A DNA stretch of 64,000 nucleotides from Micromonospora costi (lineage in GTDB: Bacteria > Actinomycetota > Actinomycetes > Mycobacteriales > Micromonosporaceae): contig NZ_RBAN01000001.1 of NCBI RefSeq assembly GCF_003626655.1, forward strand, positions 434,001-498,000. Reading direction: 5' to 3'. Every line of letters begins with the position of its first letter. Position 1 is the stretch's first letter. Of the stretch, positions 1 through 8,680 are shown one piece after another. The notes beneath the pieces are model-generated. The model saw only the letters and a list, made by a program, of their open reading frames with translations, searched no databases and had not been told where the DNA came from. Position numbers and translations under genes: made by a program.

Positions 1-649
1 CCTCGTCGCGGGTGGCGAGCACGTCGGTGACCTGGCGGGCCCGCCCGAGCAGGGCGCGCAGTTCGGCGTCCCGTTCGGCCACCGTGCGGGACAGGCGCGA
101 GAGCCCGGTGAGGGACGACCGGACGCTCCCCGGTGTGTCGGCGAACGTGTCGCTGAGCGTGCGGAACGCGGTCGCGAGCTGGTCGGTGTCGACCCGGTCG
201 AGGGTGTCGGCCAGGCCGGTGACGGCCTGCACCACGTCGAACGGCGCCGCCGTACGGTCCAGCGGGATGCGCCCGCCCTCGGGCAGCCGTCCCGGTCCGG
301 CCGGGGCGAGGGCGAGGTACTTCTGGCCGAGCACCGTCTTGATCCGGATGGTGGCGCCGGTGTCCCGGCCGAGCCGTACGCCGTCGTCGTCGACCCGGAA
401 CCGGACCCGCACGTACGGCTGGGTGTCGCGGGCCAGTTCCACGGCGGTCACGGCACCGACCCGGACCCCGGCGACCCGGACCTCGTTGCCGGCGGCGAGG
501 CCGCTCGCGTCGTGGAAGGCGGCCTGGTACGTCCGGCCGGTGAGCGCCGCCAGCCGGTCGAGCTGGAAGGCGCCGAGCAGGGCGGCGGCGACGAGGGTCA
601 GCCCGACGACGCCGACGACGACGGGGTTGCGTTCGCGGAACGGTCTCAC
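1..649 (-). CDS. Mce-family (MlaD-domain) substrate-binding protein, third of the operon, partial
   Basis: This is the N-terminal ~216 residues of an Mce protein; the C-terminus lies beyond the left edge. A GTG start overlaps the stop of the upstream mce gene (GTGA), so the two are translationally coupled. One N-terminal membrane anchor (about residues 9-27) precedes an MlaD/Mce domain (about 37-115) with the family-like stretch VRVAGVRVGAV, then the start of a helical region that in this family builds the periplasmic tunnel. Mce proteins form hexamers that carry lipids or sterols across the cell envelope to a YrbE/MlaF-type ABC importer, and the genes for that importer lie just upstream. Substrate unknown. 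Confidence 0.88.
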   Translation of the reverse strand, partial: MRPFRERNPVVVGVVGLTLVAAALLGAFQLDRLAALTGRTYQAAFHDASGLAAGNEVRVAGVRVGAVTAVELARDTQPYVRVRFRVDDDGVRLGRDTGATIRIKTVLGQKYLALAPAGPGRLPEGGRIPLDRTAAPFDVVQAVTGLADTLDRVDTDQLATAFRTLSDTFADTPGSVRSSLTGLSRLSRTVAERDAELRALLGRARQVTDVLATRDE

Positions 650-1680
650 TGGCTCCCCCCGGTGGCGCAGCGGGCGGCCGGCGCGCTGAGCGTCGCCGGG
701 TTGAGCGGGGCGTGACCGGCGACCGCCACGCGGCCGTCGAAGTCGCAGAGGTAGAAGTTGAACCACGAGCCGTAGGAGGCGACGCGGGTCAGCGACTCGT
801 ACCGTCCGGGCAGCCGGCCGAGGGTGCCGTCGATGACCGCGGCGTTGCGGTCGAGGGTGCCGGCCAGGTCCCCGAGGGCACGCACGTCGGCGGCGAGCGG
901 GGGTCGGGCCTCGTCCAGCAGCCCGGCCGTCACGTCGGTGAGTTCGCCGAGGTTGGTCAGCGCGTCGCCGATCGCGGTGCGGTCCGCCGCGAGGCCGGAG
1001 ACGAACTGCTGCACCTGGGTGATGGTCCGGTCGAGTTCGGCGTCCCGGCCGGCCAGCGTGCCCAGCACCTCGTTGAGGTTGGTGACGACCCGGCCGATGA
1101 CGGCGTCGCGGTCGGCGAGGGTGTTGGTGAGCGACGCGGTGCGCTGGAGCAGGCTGGACACGGTGCCGCCCTCGCCCTGGAACACCTGGATGATCTCGTA
1201 GGCGAGCTTGTTGACGTCGTCCGGGTCCAGCGCCGTGAACAGCGGCCGGAACCCGTTGAACAGCGTGGTCAGGTCGAGCGCCGGCGTGGTCTGCGCGAGC
1301 GGGATGAGCCCGTCGGCCGGCAGCGGGCGGCCGTCCCCCGGCCCCTCGGTCAGCGCCAGGTAGCGCTGGCCCACCAGGTTCCGGTAACGGATCTTGGCCC
1401 GTACGCTCGTGGCGAGGGGCAGGTCGTCGGCCACCGTGAAGGCCACCTCGGCGACGCTGTCGTCGACCACGCGGATGTCGCGGACCTTGCCGACCCGGAC
1501 CCCGGCGACCCGGACGTCGTCGCCCGGGAGCAGCCCGGTGACGTCGGTGAACCGGGCCCGGTAGGTGGCGCCGCCGGGCGGGAAGGCGCCCAGGGTCTGC
1601 GCGAGCAGCCCGGTCAGCAGCACCGTCACCGCCGCGAAGATCAGCAGCTTGACCAGCGGACCCCTGGTCTTCCCGCTCAT
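646..1680 (-). CDS. Mce-family (MlaD-domain) protein, second of the operon
   Basis: 344-residue Mce protein. A signal anchor (about residues 9-31, LLIFAAVTVLLTGLLAQTL) is followed by an MlaD domain (about 38-115) containing DDVRVAGVRVGKV, then a long helical segment and a short C-terminal tail. The ATG start overlaps the stop of the upstream mce gene (ATGA) and its own stop overlaps the next start (GTGA). The upstream frame extension is G/C-rich overlap with the previous gene and was excluded. Expected to sit outside the membrane and join a hetero-hexameric lipid-transfer tunnel with the neighbouring Mce proteins. Confidence 0.9.
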   Translation of the reverse strand: MSGKTRGPLVKLLIFAAVTVLLTGLLAQTLGAFPPGGATYRARFTDVTGLLPGDDVRVAGVRVGKVRDIRVVDDSVAEVAFTVADDLPLATSVRAKIRYRNLVGQRYLALTEGPGDGRPLPADGLIPLAQTTPALDLTTLFNGFRPLFTALDPDDVNKLAYEIIQVFQGEGGTVSSLLQRTASLTNTLADRDAVIGRVVTNLNEVLGTLAGRDAELDRTITQVQQFVSGLAADRTAIGDALTNLGELTDVTAGLLDEARPPLAADVRALGDLAGTLDRNAAVIDGTLGRLPGRYESLTRVASYGSWFNFYLCDFDGRVAVAGHAPLNPATLSAPAARCATGGSQ

Positions 1681-3011
1681 CGCGCGTTCACCACCCCACC
1701 GCGCAGCAAAGGCCCCCACAGCAGGACGGCGATGTCCGGGACCTCCGCGGGGAGGGTGCCGGTGAGCGCCCCGAGCAGCGGCCGGACGAGGGCCTGTTCC
1801 TCGCCGGTGCCGGCCCGGCCCATCTCCACGGGCAGGGTGGCGTCGGCGGGGGCGACCGGGCGGGCGGGAGCCGCGGGTGGCTTCGCGGGCGCCGGGCCCG
1901 GTACGCCGACCCGCAGCAGCGGGTGCGGCCGGTCGCCGGAGTAGTCGTAGCCGTCGTTCACCGGTACCTCGGGCGCGGGAACGGGCGGGTGCGGCAGCCC
2001 GTGGCACTGCGGGCCGTTGCGCGCGCCGTAGACCGGCTCGTCCCGGCCCGGCTCGTACGGCCCACCGTCGCGGGTGACCTCGAGCGTGATGTGCATCCGG
2101 CCGCCCGCGAAGACCTCCTCCACCCGGGGTTGCAGGGCGACCAGGCCGTCGACGAGGCACGGGTACTCCGGCGCGTACGCGGCGAGCAGTTCGAGCACCG
2201 GCCGGCTGACGTCGCCGAGCCGGATGAGCTGGTCGCCGTGCCGGTCGAGGAAGCCCTCGGCCGCCTCGGCGGTGCCGGTGGTGTCGGTGAGGAACGCGGC
2301 GAGCTGGGTGCGCTGGTCGGTGACCGTGGCGGCCGTGACGGTGACGTCGCGCAGCAGCGACACCAGGTCGGGCAGGGCCGCGTCGTAGCTGTCCAGCACG
2401 GTGGCGAGCTTCCGGACGTCCTCGGCGATCGTGGGCATCGCCGGGTTGAGTTCGCGCAGGTACGCCCCCAGCCGCTCGACGGTCGCGCCGAGGCGCTCGC
2501 CGCGTCCCTCCAGGGCGGTGGCGAGCGCGGACAGCGTGGCGGCGAGCTGGTCGGGGCGGATCGACTGGAGCAGCGGCAGCGCCTCGTCCAGCACCCGCTC
2601 CAGCTCGACGGCCGTACGGCTGCGGTCCTGGTCGATGACGGCGCCGTCGCGGATCGGCCCTGCGCCGCCGCCGGCCGGTGGGACCAGCTCGACGTAGCGC
2701 TCACCGAAGAGCGTCTTGGGCAGCAGGCGGGCGGTCACGTCGGCGGGGATGCGGTCGGTGCGGGCCGGGTCGAGCGCCAGCCGGAGCACCGCGCCCTCGC
2801 CGGTGCCCCGCACCGAACGCACCTCGCCCACGAGCACTCCGCGCACCTTCACGTCCGCGCCGTCGGTGAGCTGGAGGCCGGCCCGGTCGGCGTGCAGGGT
2901 GACCCAGGCGACCGGCGTGAACGCCTTGCGGTACTGGAGCACCGAGGCGGTCAGCGCCGCGGTGAGGACGGCGACGAAGACGATGCCGAGGATGCGATGT
3001 CTCATGCTCAC
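1677..3011 (-). CDS. Mce-family (MlaD-domain) protein, first of the operon
   Basis: 444-residue Mce protein directly after the YrbE genes. Membrane anchor at about residues 6-25, MlaD domain about 36-111 (DVKVRGVLVGEVRSV), a helical middle part, and a long Pro/Ala-rich C-terminal tail (roughly 330-420) not needed for the core fold. The GTG start at 3011 overlaps the YrbE stop (GTGA); an ATG six bases further in (3005) is an alternative. The position after two YrbE genes matches the usual mce operon order. Likely part of the lipid-binding hexamer; substrate not predictable. Confidence 0.9.
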   Translation of the reverse strand: MSMRHRILGIVFVAVLTAALTASVLQYRKAFTPVAWVTLHADRAGLQLTDGADVKVRGVLVGEVRSVRGTGEGAVLRLALDPARTDRIPADVTARLLPKTLFGERYVELVPPAGGGAGPIRDGAVIDQDRSRTAVELERVLDEALPLLQSIRPDQLAATLSALATALEGRGERLGATVERLGAYLRELNPAMPTIAEDVRKLATVLDSYDAALPDLVSLLRDVTVTAATVTDQRTQLAAFLTDTTGTAEAAEGFLDRHGDQLIRLGDVSRPVLELLAAYAPEYPCLVDGLVALQPRVEEVFAGGRMHITLEVTRDGGPYEPGRDEPVYGARNGPQCHGLPHPPVPAPEVPVNDGYDYSGDRPHPLLRVGVPGPAPAKPPAAPARPVAPADATLPVEMGRAGTGEEQALVRPLLGALTGTLPAEVPDIAVLLWGPLLRGGVVNAR

Positions 3012-3811
3012 CCCGCGATCCGGACGGTGGTGGTGGCGCCCCAGATGGCGAGCGACAGGAAGAAGTCGACGACGTTGACCGCCACGATGGCCAGGCGTAC
3101 GGCCCGCCCGACGGCCACGCCGACCCCGGCCGGGCCGCCGCTCGCCGTGTAGCCGTACCAGCAGTGCACGAGCACGACGATCACGCTGAACACGAGCACC
3201 TTGCCGAACGACCAGAGGACGTCACCCGGCGGTAGGAAGAGGTGGAAGTAGTAGTCGTACGTGCCGGCGGACTGTCCGAAGTAGAAGACCGCGATGGTGC
3301 GGGTGGCCAGGTAGCTGGCGAGCAGGCCCACCACGTACAGCGGGATCACCGCGATGAAGCCGGCGATCATCCGGGTGGTGACCAGGAACGGCAGGGACGG
3401 CACGCCCATCACCTCGAGCGCGTCCACCTCCTCGGAGATCCGCATGGCGCCGAGCTGCGCGGTGAACCCGCACCCCACGGTGGCCGACAGGGCCAGCGCG
3501 GCCACTAGCGGCGAGATCTCCCGGGTGTTGAAGTACGCGGAGACGAAGCCGGTGAACGCGCTGCTGCCGATCTGGTTCAGCGCCTGGTAGCCCTGCAACC
3601 CCACCTCGGTGCCGGTGAAGAAGGTGAGGAAGCAGATCACGCCGACGGTGCCGCCGAGCACGGCGAGCGCGCCCGTGCCGAAGCTGATCTCGGCGAGCAG
3701 CCGTACGACCTCGCGCTTGTACCGGCGCAGCGTGCGAGGGCTCCAGGCGAACGCCCGCAGGTAGAAGGCGAGCTGGCCGCCCAGGCCGTCGAGGAGTCGC
3801 AGCAGCGCCAC
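3008..3811 (-). CDS. YrbE/MlaE-family ABC permease (YrbEB position)
   Basis: 267-residue polytopic protein with about five to six membrane segments, typical length for MlaE/YrbE permeases. The central segment EISPLVAALALSATVGCGFT, followed by QLGAMRISEEVDALEVMGV, resembles the conserved EQxxAL coupling region of the family that contacts the ATPase. It pairs with the second permease one base upstream and overlaps the first mce gene by four bases. Role: inner-membrane half of an Mce lipid importer. The GTG start is chosen because only one base separates it from the previous stop. Confidence 0.93.
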   Translation of the reverse strand: MALLRLLDGLGGQLAFYLRAFAWSPRTLRRYKREVVRLLAEISFGTGALAVLGGTVGVICFLTFFTGTEVGLQGYQALNQIGSSAFTGFVSAYFNTREISPLVAALALSATVGCGFTAQLGAMRISEEVDALEVMGVPSLPFLVTTRMIAGFIAVIPLYVVGLLASYLATRTIAVFYFGQSAGTYDYYFHLFLPPGDVLWSFGKVLVFSVIVVLVHCWYGYTASGGPAGVGVAVGRAVRLAIVAVNVVDFFLSLAIWGATTTVRIAG

Positions 3812-3812
3812 G

Positions 3813-4583
3813 TCAGCTTCCCTTCTGCGGTACGACCTGGAAGTACACGGCCGTGACGAGGAAGTTCAGCGCGAACAGCAGCATGAACGTGATGACCACA
3901 CTCTGGTTGACCGCGTCACCCACACCCTTCGGGCCGCCCTTCGCGGTCATCCCCTTGTACGAGGCGACCAGCGCCGCGGCGGCGCCGAACAGCAGCGCCT
4001 TCACCTCGCCGACGAGCAGGTCGGGCAGTTGGCCGAGCGCCTGGAAGCTCGCGAGGTACGCCCCGGGGGTGCCACCCTGCATGACGACGTTGAAGGCGTA
4101 GCCGCCGCTCACGCCGACCACGCTCACCAGGCCGTTGAGCAGGACGGCGACGAGCATCGAGGCGAGCACACGGGGCACCACGAGCCGCTGGATCGGGTCG
4201 ATGCCGAGCACCTGCATGGCGTCCAGTTCCTCGCGGATCTTCCGGGATCCGAGGTCGGCGCAGATGGCCGAGCCCCCGGCGCCGGCGATGATCAGCGCGG
4301 TGACGATGGGGCCGGCCTCCCGTACGACGGCGAGCACCGACGCGGCGCCGGTGAACGACTGCGCGCCGAGCTGGCGGACCAGGGAGCCGAGCTGCAACGC
4401 GATGACCGCGCCGAACGGGATGGACACGAGCGCGGCGGGCAGGATCGACACCGAGCTGATGAACCACGCCTGCTGGACGAACTCCCGCACCTGCACCGGC
4501 CGGCGGCCGAGCCCACGCAGGGCGTCCAGACAGAACGCGAAGAACTCGCCGGAGCGGCGTACGGCCGTGACGGGTGCGCTCAC
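3813..4583 (-). CDS. YrbE/MlaE-family ABC permease (YrbEA position)
   Basis: 256-residue MlaE-type permease. The GTG start (VSAPVTAVRRSGEF) overlaps the ATPase stop by four bases (GTGA); the longer upstream frame only covers the ATPase gene. It holds the family signature around GSRKIREELDAMQVLGIDP and GPIVTALIIAGAGGSAICA, plus several hydrophobic segments. Forms a heterodimeric channel with the next permease. The order ATPase, YrbEA, YrbEB, Mce shows a complete import system with its own ATPase, whereas in mycobacterial mce loci the ATPase (Mkl) is usually encoded elsewhere. Confidence 0.93.
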   Translation of the reverse strand: MSAPVTAVRRSGEFFAFCLDALRGLGRRPVQVREFVQQAWFISSVSILPAALVSIPFGAVIALQLGSLVRQLGAQSFTGAASVLAVVREAGPIVTALIIAGAGGSAICADLGSRKIREELDAMQVLGIDPIQRLVVPRVLASMLVAVLLNGLVSVVGVSGGYAFNVVMQGGTPGAYLASFQALGQLPDLLVGEVKALLFGAAAALVASYKGMTAKGGPKGVGDAVNQSVVITFMLLFALNFLVTAVYFQVVPQKGS

Positions 4584-5578
4584 CGGGGCCCACCTCCCGT
4601 GCCGACCGGCCCGGCCTGGTGGTCGCGCTGGCCGGACCACTCGGCGCCGGTGAAGGAGCCGGGTGGTGGGGTGACGCCGTGCTCGCGGCACCACTGGCCG
4701 GGCGGCCGTTCGGCCCGGCGGGGCCGCCCGTCCGACGGCGGCAGCTGCGGCGGGATGGGCGGCAGCGGGGGCAGCTCGACCCCGGCCTGCGCCTCCGCCG
4801 CCAGCTCCTCGGCGTCCTTCTCCTCGGCCATGCCGATGGGGCCGATCCGTTGCGCGTTCAGGAACTGCCGCACCACCGGTTCGGTGCTGGAGAGCAGCAT
4901 CTCCCGGGGCCCGAACATCGCCAGGTGCCCGTGGTAGATCAGGCCGATGTTGTCGGGCACCGTCCGGGCGGTGTTGATGTCGTGGGTGACGATGAGGAAC
5001 GTCGCCTCGGTGCGCTGGTTGAGGTCGATGATCAGCTGGTTGAGGTAGGCGGTGCGCACCGGGTCGAGCCCGGAGTCGGGCTCGTCGAAGAGGACGATCC
5101 GCGGATCGAGGACGAGCGCCCGGGCCAGCCCGGCCCGCTTGCGCATGCCACCGGAGATCTCACCGGGCAGCTTCCGTTCCGCGCCGACCAGGCCCACCAT
5201 GTCCAGCTTCTCGGTGACGACGGCACGGATCTCCGCCTCGGTCTTGCGGGTGTGCTCGCGCAGCGGGAACGCCACGTTGTCGTAGATGGTCATCGACCCG
5301 AACAGGGCGCCGTCCTGGAACAGCACGCCGAAGAGCTTGCGGACCTCGTAGAGGGCGCGCTCGGAGAGGCGCGGCAGGTCGAGGCCCTCGATGACGATGG
5401 AGCCCCGGTCCGGGCGGAGCAGGCCCACCAGGGTTTTGAGGAACACCGACTTGCCGGTGCCGGAGGGGCCGAGCAGCACCGAGATCTCGCCGGCCGGGAG
5501 GGTGAGGCTGATGTCGGACCACACCGGCTGGCCATTGAAGGACTTGGTGAGCCCCTGCACGGCCACCTCGACGCCCAT
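4580..5578 (-). CDS. MlaF/Mkl-type ABC transporter ATP-binding protein
   Basis: 332 residues. Walker A GPSGTGKS lies at residues 37-44, the ABC signature is EISGGMRKRAGLARAL, and Walker B plus D-loop read RIVLFDEPDSGLDP; the H-loop is in FLIVTHD. The C-terminal ~70 residues are Pro/Glu-rich and variable. The ATG at 5578 is preceded by a very strong Shine-Dalgarno stretch (GGGAGGGGGAGG, on the minus strand of 5582-5593), so the long frame further upstream is not used. First gene of the mce operon; energises the YrbE permeases. Confidence 0.95.
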   Translation of the reverse strand: MGVEVAVQGLTKSFNGQPVWSDISLTLPAGEISVLLGPSGTGKSVFLKTLVGLLRPDRGSIVIEGLDLPRLSERALYEVRKLFGVLFQDGALFGSMTIYDNVAFPLREHTRKTEAEIRAVVTEKLDMVGLVGAERKLPGEISGGMRKRAGLARALVLDPRIVLFDEPDSGLDPVRTAYLNQLIIDLNQRTEATFLIVTHDINTARTVPDNIGLIYHGHLAMFGPREMLLSSTEPVVRQFLNAQRIGPIGMAEEKDAEELAAEAQAGVELPPLPPIPPQLPPSDGRPRRAERPPGQWCREHGVTPPPGSFTGAEWSGQRDHQAGPVGTGGGPR

Positions 5579-5743
5579 CGTCCTCCCCCTCCCGGTCGCT
5601 ATAGGAGACATCGCGGCGGGCCGTCCGAACGCAACAGACTTCTTTGCGGCACCGCCGGGTGACGGAGCGTGAACTGGCGCGCCGGCGAGCGGGTCGATAG
5701 CGTGCGCGTTAACCGGCCGGTAACGAAGGTGCCCCCCGACGCG
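5579..5743. promoter_or_regulatory. Divergent intergenic region between mce operon and SigD-type gene
   Basis: 165 bases separate two outward-facing operons, so both promoters must lie here. On the minus strand a TATAGC -10-like box sits at 5598-5603, shortly before the mce ribosome site. On the plus strand an imperfect inverted repeat, CGTTAACCGG / CCGGTAACG (5707-5725), lies just upstream of the sigma gene. No clear -35 for either direction could be assigned. Confidence 0.4.
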
Positions 5744-6322
5744 ATGACGACCACCATCGAGCCTCAGCTCGTCCGCCGGGCCGCCCAGGGCGACCGGACG
5801 GCCACCGCGATGCTGCTCGCGGACGTCCGTCCGGGGCTGGTGCGCTACTGCCGGGCCCGGCTCGGCCGCATCGGCGGGGCGTACACCACGGCCGACGACG
5901 TGGCGCAGGAGATCTGCCTGGCCGTTCTGCGGGCCCTGCCCCGGTACCGCGAGCAGGGCACGCCGTTCTCCGCGTTCGTCTACGCGATCGCGGGGCACAA
6001 GGTGGCCGACGCGCAACGGGCCGCGGTCCGGGCGGCGTCCGTGACCGCCGCCGACCCGCCGCCGGAGACGCCCGACGCGGCACCCGGCCCCGAACAGCGG
6101 GCCGTCGCCACCGACCTGGCCCGCCGGCTCTCCGGGCTGCTGGACCAGCTTCCCGACACGCAGCGGGAGATCGTCGTCCTGCGGGTGGCGGTCGGGCTCT
6201 CCGCCGAGGAGGTGGGCGCGATCGTCGACATGTCGGCGGCCGCGGTGCGGGTGGCCCAGTCCCGCGCGCTGGCCCGGCTCCGTACGCTGGCGGGCGACAC
6301 ACTCGGCGAGGTGGCGGCATGA
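5744..6322 (+). CDS. ECF RNA polymerase sigma factor, SigD/ShbA type
   Basis: 192 residues with sigma region 2 (about 35-95; DDVAQEICLAVLRALPRY and FSAFVYAIAGHKVADAQRA closely resemble mycobacterial SigD and streptomycete ShbA) and region 4 (about 130-185; LPDTQREIVVLRVAVGLSAEEVGAIV). The ATG at 5744 gives a short lead into the conserved LVRRAAQGDR start; earlier in-frame codons add non-conserved sequence. It overlaps the next gene by four bases (ATGA), and that gene is an RsdA-type anti-sigma factor. The pair is a classic sigma/anti-sigma unit. In streptomycetes the ShbA relative drives the principal sigma gene; the regulon here is not known. Confidence 0.85.
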   Translation: MTTTIEPQLVRRAAQGDRTATAMLLADVRPGLVRYCRARLGRIGGAYTTADDVAQEICLAVLRALPRYREQGTPFSAFVYAIAGHKVADAQRAAVRAASVTAADPPPETPDAAPGPEQRAVATDLARRLSGLLDQLPDTQREIVVLRVAVGLSAEEVGAIVDMSAAAVRVAQSRALARLRTLAGDTLGEVAA

Positions 6323-7143
6323 CCGAGCAGGCCCGCGACGGCGGGGAGGAGCTGGACCTGGCGACGATCGCCCGGGACGACGAGCTCCTCGACGCGCTCG
6401 GCCGCGGCGACCCCGCCCCCGACGGCGACGACGTCGCCGCGATGCTGGCCGCCTGGCGTACGGACGTCGACGACGACGGCGAGCAGCGGCTCATCCGTGC
6501 CGCGGCGGACGTCGGGCCACCGGTGCCGGTCACCGGGCAGGCGCCGGCCGGTCGGGGCGCGCTGCGCCTCGCCGCCGCGGTCGTCGCGCTCCTGGCGATC
6601 GCCACCGGCCTCGGTGTGGGCAGCCGCCATGCCAGCCCCAGCAGCCCACTGTGGTCGCTGACCCGTGTCCTCTACCCGGAGCACGCCCAGGTGCGCGACG
6701 TCGAGGCCACCCTGACCCGGGCGCGCGCGGCGCTGGCCGACGGCCGGCTCGACGAGGCGCGGGACCTCGCCGCACGGGCTCGCCGCGACCTGGCCGGCGT
6801 CGACGACGCGGCCATCGCCGCCCGGCTGCGCGCCGACCTCGACGCGCTGGACCGTGACCTCGCGGCGGCGGTGCCCGTCGTTCCGCCTCCGGCCGCCCCG
6901 ACCGGTGGCGCGGCACCGGCCAGTCCCGCCCCTTCAGGCTCGACGACGGCGCCGGCACCCGGCGACACCGGGGGCGCACCGGTGCCGTCCCCGCCACGAC
7001 CGGCGCCGTCCACGAGCGCGCCGGCCCTGCCGCCCATCCTGCCGCTGCCGTCGCTGCCCGGCCTGGACGGCAGCGGCCCGCCGATCCTGCCGCTGCCGTC
7101 CCTGCCGGGCCTGCCGCTGCCCACCGCCGTCACGCTCGGGTGA
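6319..7143 (+). CDS. rsdA: Anti-sigma-D factor, RsdA type (single-pass membrane protein)
   Basis: 274 residues. The N-terminal cytosolic part (about 10-50: LDLATIARDDELLDALG and VAAMLAAWR) matches the SigD-binding domain of RsdA. One membrane helix follows at about 81-101, then a charged helical stretch (about 105-180) and a Pro/Ala/Ser-rich extracytoplasmic tail, as in mycobacterial RsdA. The tail ends in two copies of PPILPLPSLPGL separated by DGSG. Overlaps the sigma gene by ATGA. Expected to hold the sigma factor at the membrane until proteolysis releases it. Confidence 0.82.
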   Translation: MTEQARDGGEELDLATIARDDELLDALGRGDPAPDGDDVAAMLAAWRTDVDDDGEQRLIRAAADVGPPVPVTGQAPAGRGALRLAAAVVALLAIATGLGVGSRHASPSSPLWSLTRVLYPEHAQVRDVEATLTRARAALADGRLDEARDLAARARRDLAGVDDAAIAARLRADLDALDRDLAAAVPVVPPPAAPTGGAAPASPAPSGSTTAPAPGDTGGAPVPSPPRPAPSTSAPALPPILPLPSLPGLDGSGPPILPLPSLPGLPLPTAVTLG

Positions 7144-7150
7144 CGACGGT

Positions 7151-7175
7151 CCGGCCGGCCGCCGGGGCCGGCCGG
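7151..7175. terminator. Bidirectional stem-loop terminator
   Basis: Perfect 10-bp stem CCGGCCGGCC / GGCCGGCCGG with a 5-base loop between the convergent ends of the rsdA and MFS genes. No T-run, as is common in high-GC actinobacteria. Confidence 0.7.
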
Positions 7176-8549
7176 TCAGGGAGCCGGGGTGACCGGGCGC
7201 GTGAACGCGAACACCAGCAGCGCGACCGCACAACAGCCGGCCGACACCAGCAGGGCCCACCCGGTACCGGCGGCGACCGCGGCACCCATCGACGCGACGC
7301 CGAGGGTGGCGCCGACCTGGCGGACGGCGTTGAGCAGGCCGCCCACGGCGCCGGCCGTACCCGGCGGAGCGACGCTGACCATGGCCGCGACCAGGGCCGG
7401 CAGGACGAAGGAGACGCCGAGGCCGGTCACCAGGAGGCCCACCGCGAGCCACGGGTAGCCGCCGTCGGCGAAGACGGCGCCGGCCAGGGCGACGCCGCCG
7501 GCGGCCAGCAGGCCCAGCCCGGCGAGGATCGGACGACGCGGGCCCACCCGGGCCACGATCCGGCCGGTGACCGGCGGGTTGGCGACGAACGGGAGGGTCA
7601 GGGGCAGGAACGCCAGGCCGGTCTCCAGCGGGTCGAGGTGCCACTCCCGCTGGAGCAGCAGGGGCAGCACGAACAGCCCACCGGTCAGCGCGAAGTTCGA
7701 CGCCGCGGCGGCCAGCAGCCCGGCGCGCACCCCGGCGGACCGCAGCAGCGCCCGGTTCAGGACGGGTGCCGTGCTGCGGCGTTCCCGGGCCCACAGGGCC
7801 AGCACCGACACCGCGAACCCGGCCAACGACCATGCGGCGTGGCCCCATCCGCGCTCGCCGGCGGCGATCAGCGCGTCGGTGAGCAGCGCCAGCACCGCCG
7901 CGGCCGCCAGTTGCGCCGGCCAGTCGATCCGTCGGTCACCGCGCGGGCAGACCACCGAGCGACCGCGCGTGAGCGCCAGCACCAGCAGGCCGACGGGCAC
8001 GTTGACCAGGAAGACCGATCGCCAGCCGGCGGTGGCCACCAGGGCGCCGCCCACGATCGGGCCGGTCGCGACGGCCGCGCCGCTGATCGCCGCCCACGTC
8101 GACACGGCACGCGCCCGCGCGGCGGGCTCGGGGTAGAGCCGGGCGATCATCGCGAGCGAGGCGGGTACGCAGGCCGCCGCCGCGACGCCCGACACCGCGC
8201 GCAGGAGGAGCAGCGTCCACAGCGCCGGTGCGACCGCGCTGAGCAGGGACCCGAGGGTGAAGACGGCGGTGCCGAGCCGGAAGAGCCGCTCGGCGCCGAA
8301 CCGGTCCGCCGCCGCACCGGCCGACAGCAGCAGCGCGGCGAACGCCGTGGTGTAGCCGGTGGTCGCCCACTGGAGCCCGGCCATCGAGGTGCCCAGGGAC
8401 GACGCCAGGTCGGGTTCGGCGACGGGCAGCACCGTCATGTCGAGCAGCACCATGAAGTAGCCGAGCGAGATGCCCGTCAGCGCGCGGGCGCGCCCGGGCG
8501 TGGGGTGCTCGTACGCGGCGCTGGGCGGGGACGGGTTCACGAGGGTCAT
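7176..8549 (-). CDS. MFS transporter, DHA2-like drug efflux family
   Basis: 457 residues with about 14 predicted membrane segments, the DHA2 pattern. The first segment contains SLGYFMVLLDMTVLPVAEPDL, resembling the antiporter-type motif (LDxTVvNvALP), and segment 5 has the motif-C-like stretch GAAVATGPIVGGALV. The ATG at 8549 is chosen for a GGGAG element about 10 bases upstream. It is divergent from a LysR gene, and a LysR-type box lies between them, so the regulator likely controls this pump. Proton-driven export of an unknown small molecule is expected. Confidence 0.9.
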   Translation of the reverse strand: MTLVNPSPPSAAYEHPTPGRARALTGISLGYFMVLLDMTVLPVAEPDLASSLGTSMAGLQWATTGYTTAFAALLLSAGAAADRFGAERLFRLGTAVFTLGSLLSAVAPALWTLLLLRAVSGVAAAACVPASLAMIARLYPEPAARARAVSTWAAISGAAVATGPIVGGALVATAGWRSVFLVNVPVGLLVLALTRGRSVVCPRGDRRIDWPAQLAAAAVLALLTDALIAAGERGWGHAAWSLAGFAVSVLALWARERRSTAPVLNRALLRSAGVRAGLLAAAASNFALTGGLFVLPLLLQREWHLDPLETGLAFLPLTLPFVANPPVTGRIVARVGPRRPILAGLGLLAAGGVALAGAVFADGGYPWLAVGLLVTGLGVSFVLPALVAAMVSVAPPGTAGAVGGLLNAVRQVGATLGVASMGAAVAAGTGWALLVSAGCCAVALLVFAFTRPVTPAP

Positions 8550-8641
8550 GCCGGCGACAGCTCCCGGAGACGTGTGGAGGGGACGGGAGCCACTGTCGGT
8601 TCCGCGGGACCTCGGCTCCACCGCCCCGGCCGCACGCCGCG

Positions 8642-8656
8642 TTCGGAATCTCCGAA
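8642..8656. promoter_or_regulatory. Probable LysR operator
   Basis: Perfect palindrome TTCGGA-ATC-TCCGAA containing a T-N11-A core, the hallmark of LysR boxes. It lies in the divergent spacer between the MFS gene (start 8549) and the LysR gene (start 8681). Confidence 0.65.
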
Positions 8657-8680
8657 GGCTCCGGGGTGTTGGTGCACCGC

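Noticed and set aside
12..3152. Long open frames on the plus strand across the mce genes, and similar antisense frames throughout the window
   Set aside because: They mirror real genes on the other strand; high G/C removes stop codons by chance. They lack ribosome sites and domain patterns.
5720..5747. GTAACG-N16-CGATGA, close to the ShbA/SigD promoter pattern, over the start of the sigma gene
   Set aside because: The -10 would overlap the chosen ATG and place the transcript start inside the conserved coding region, so it is probably coincidence unless translation starts later.
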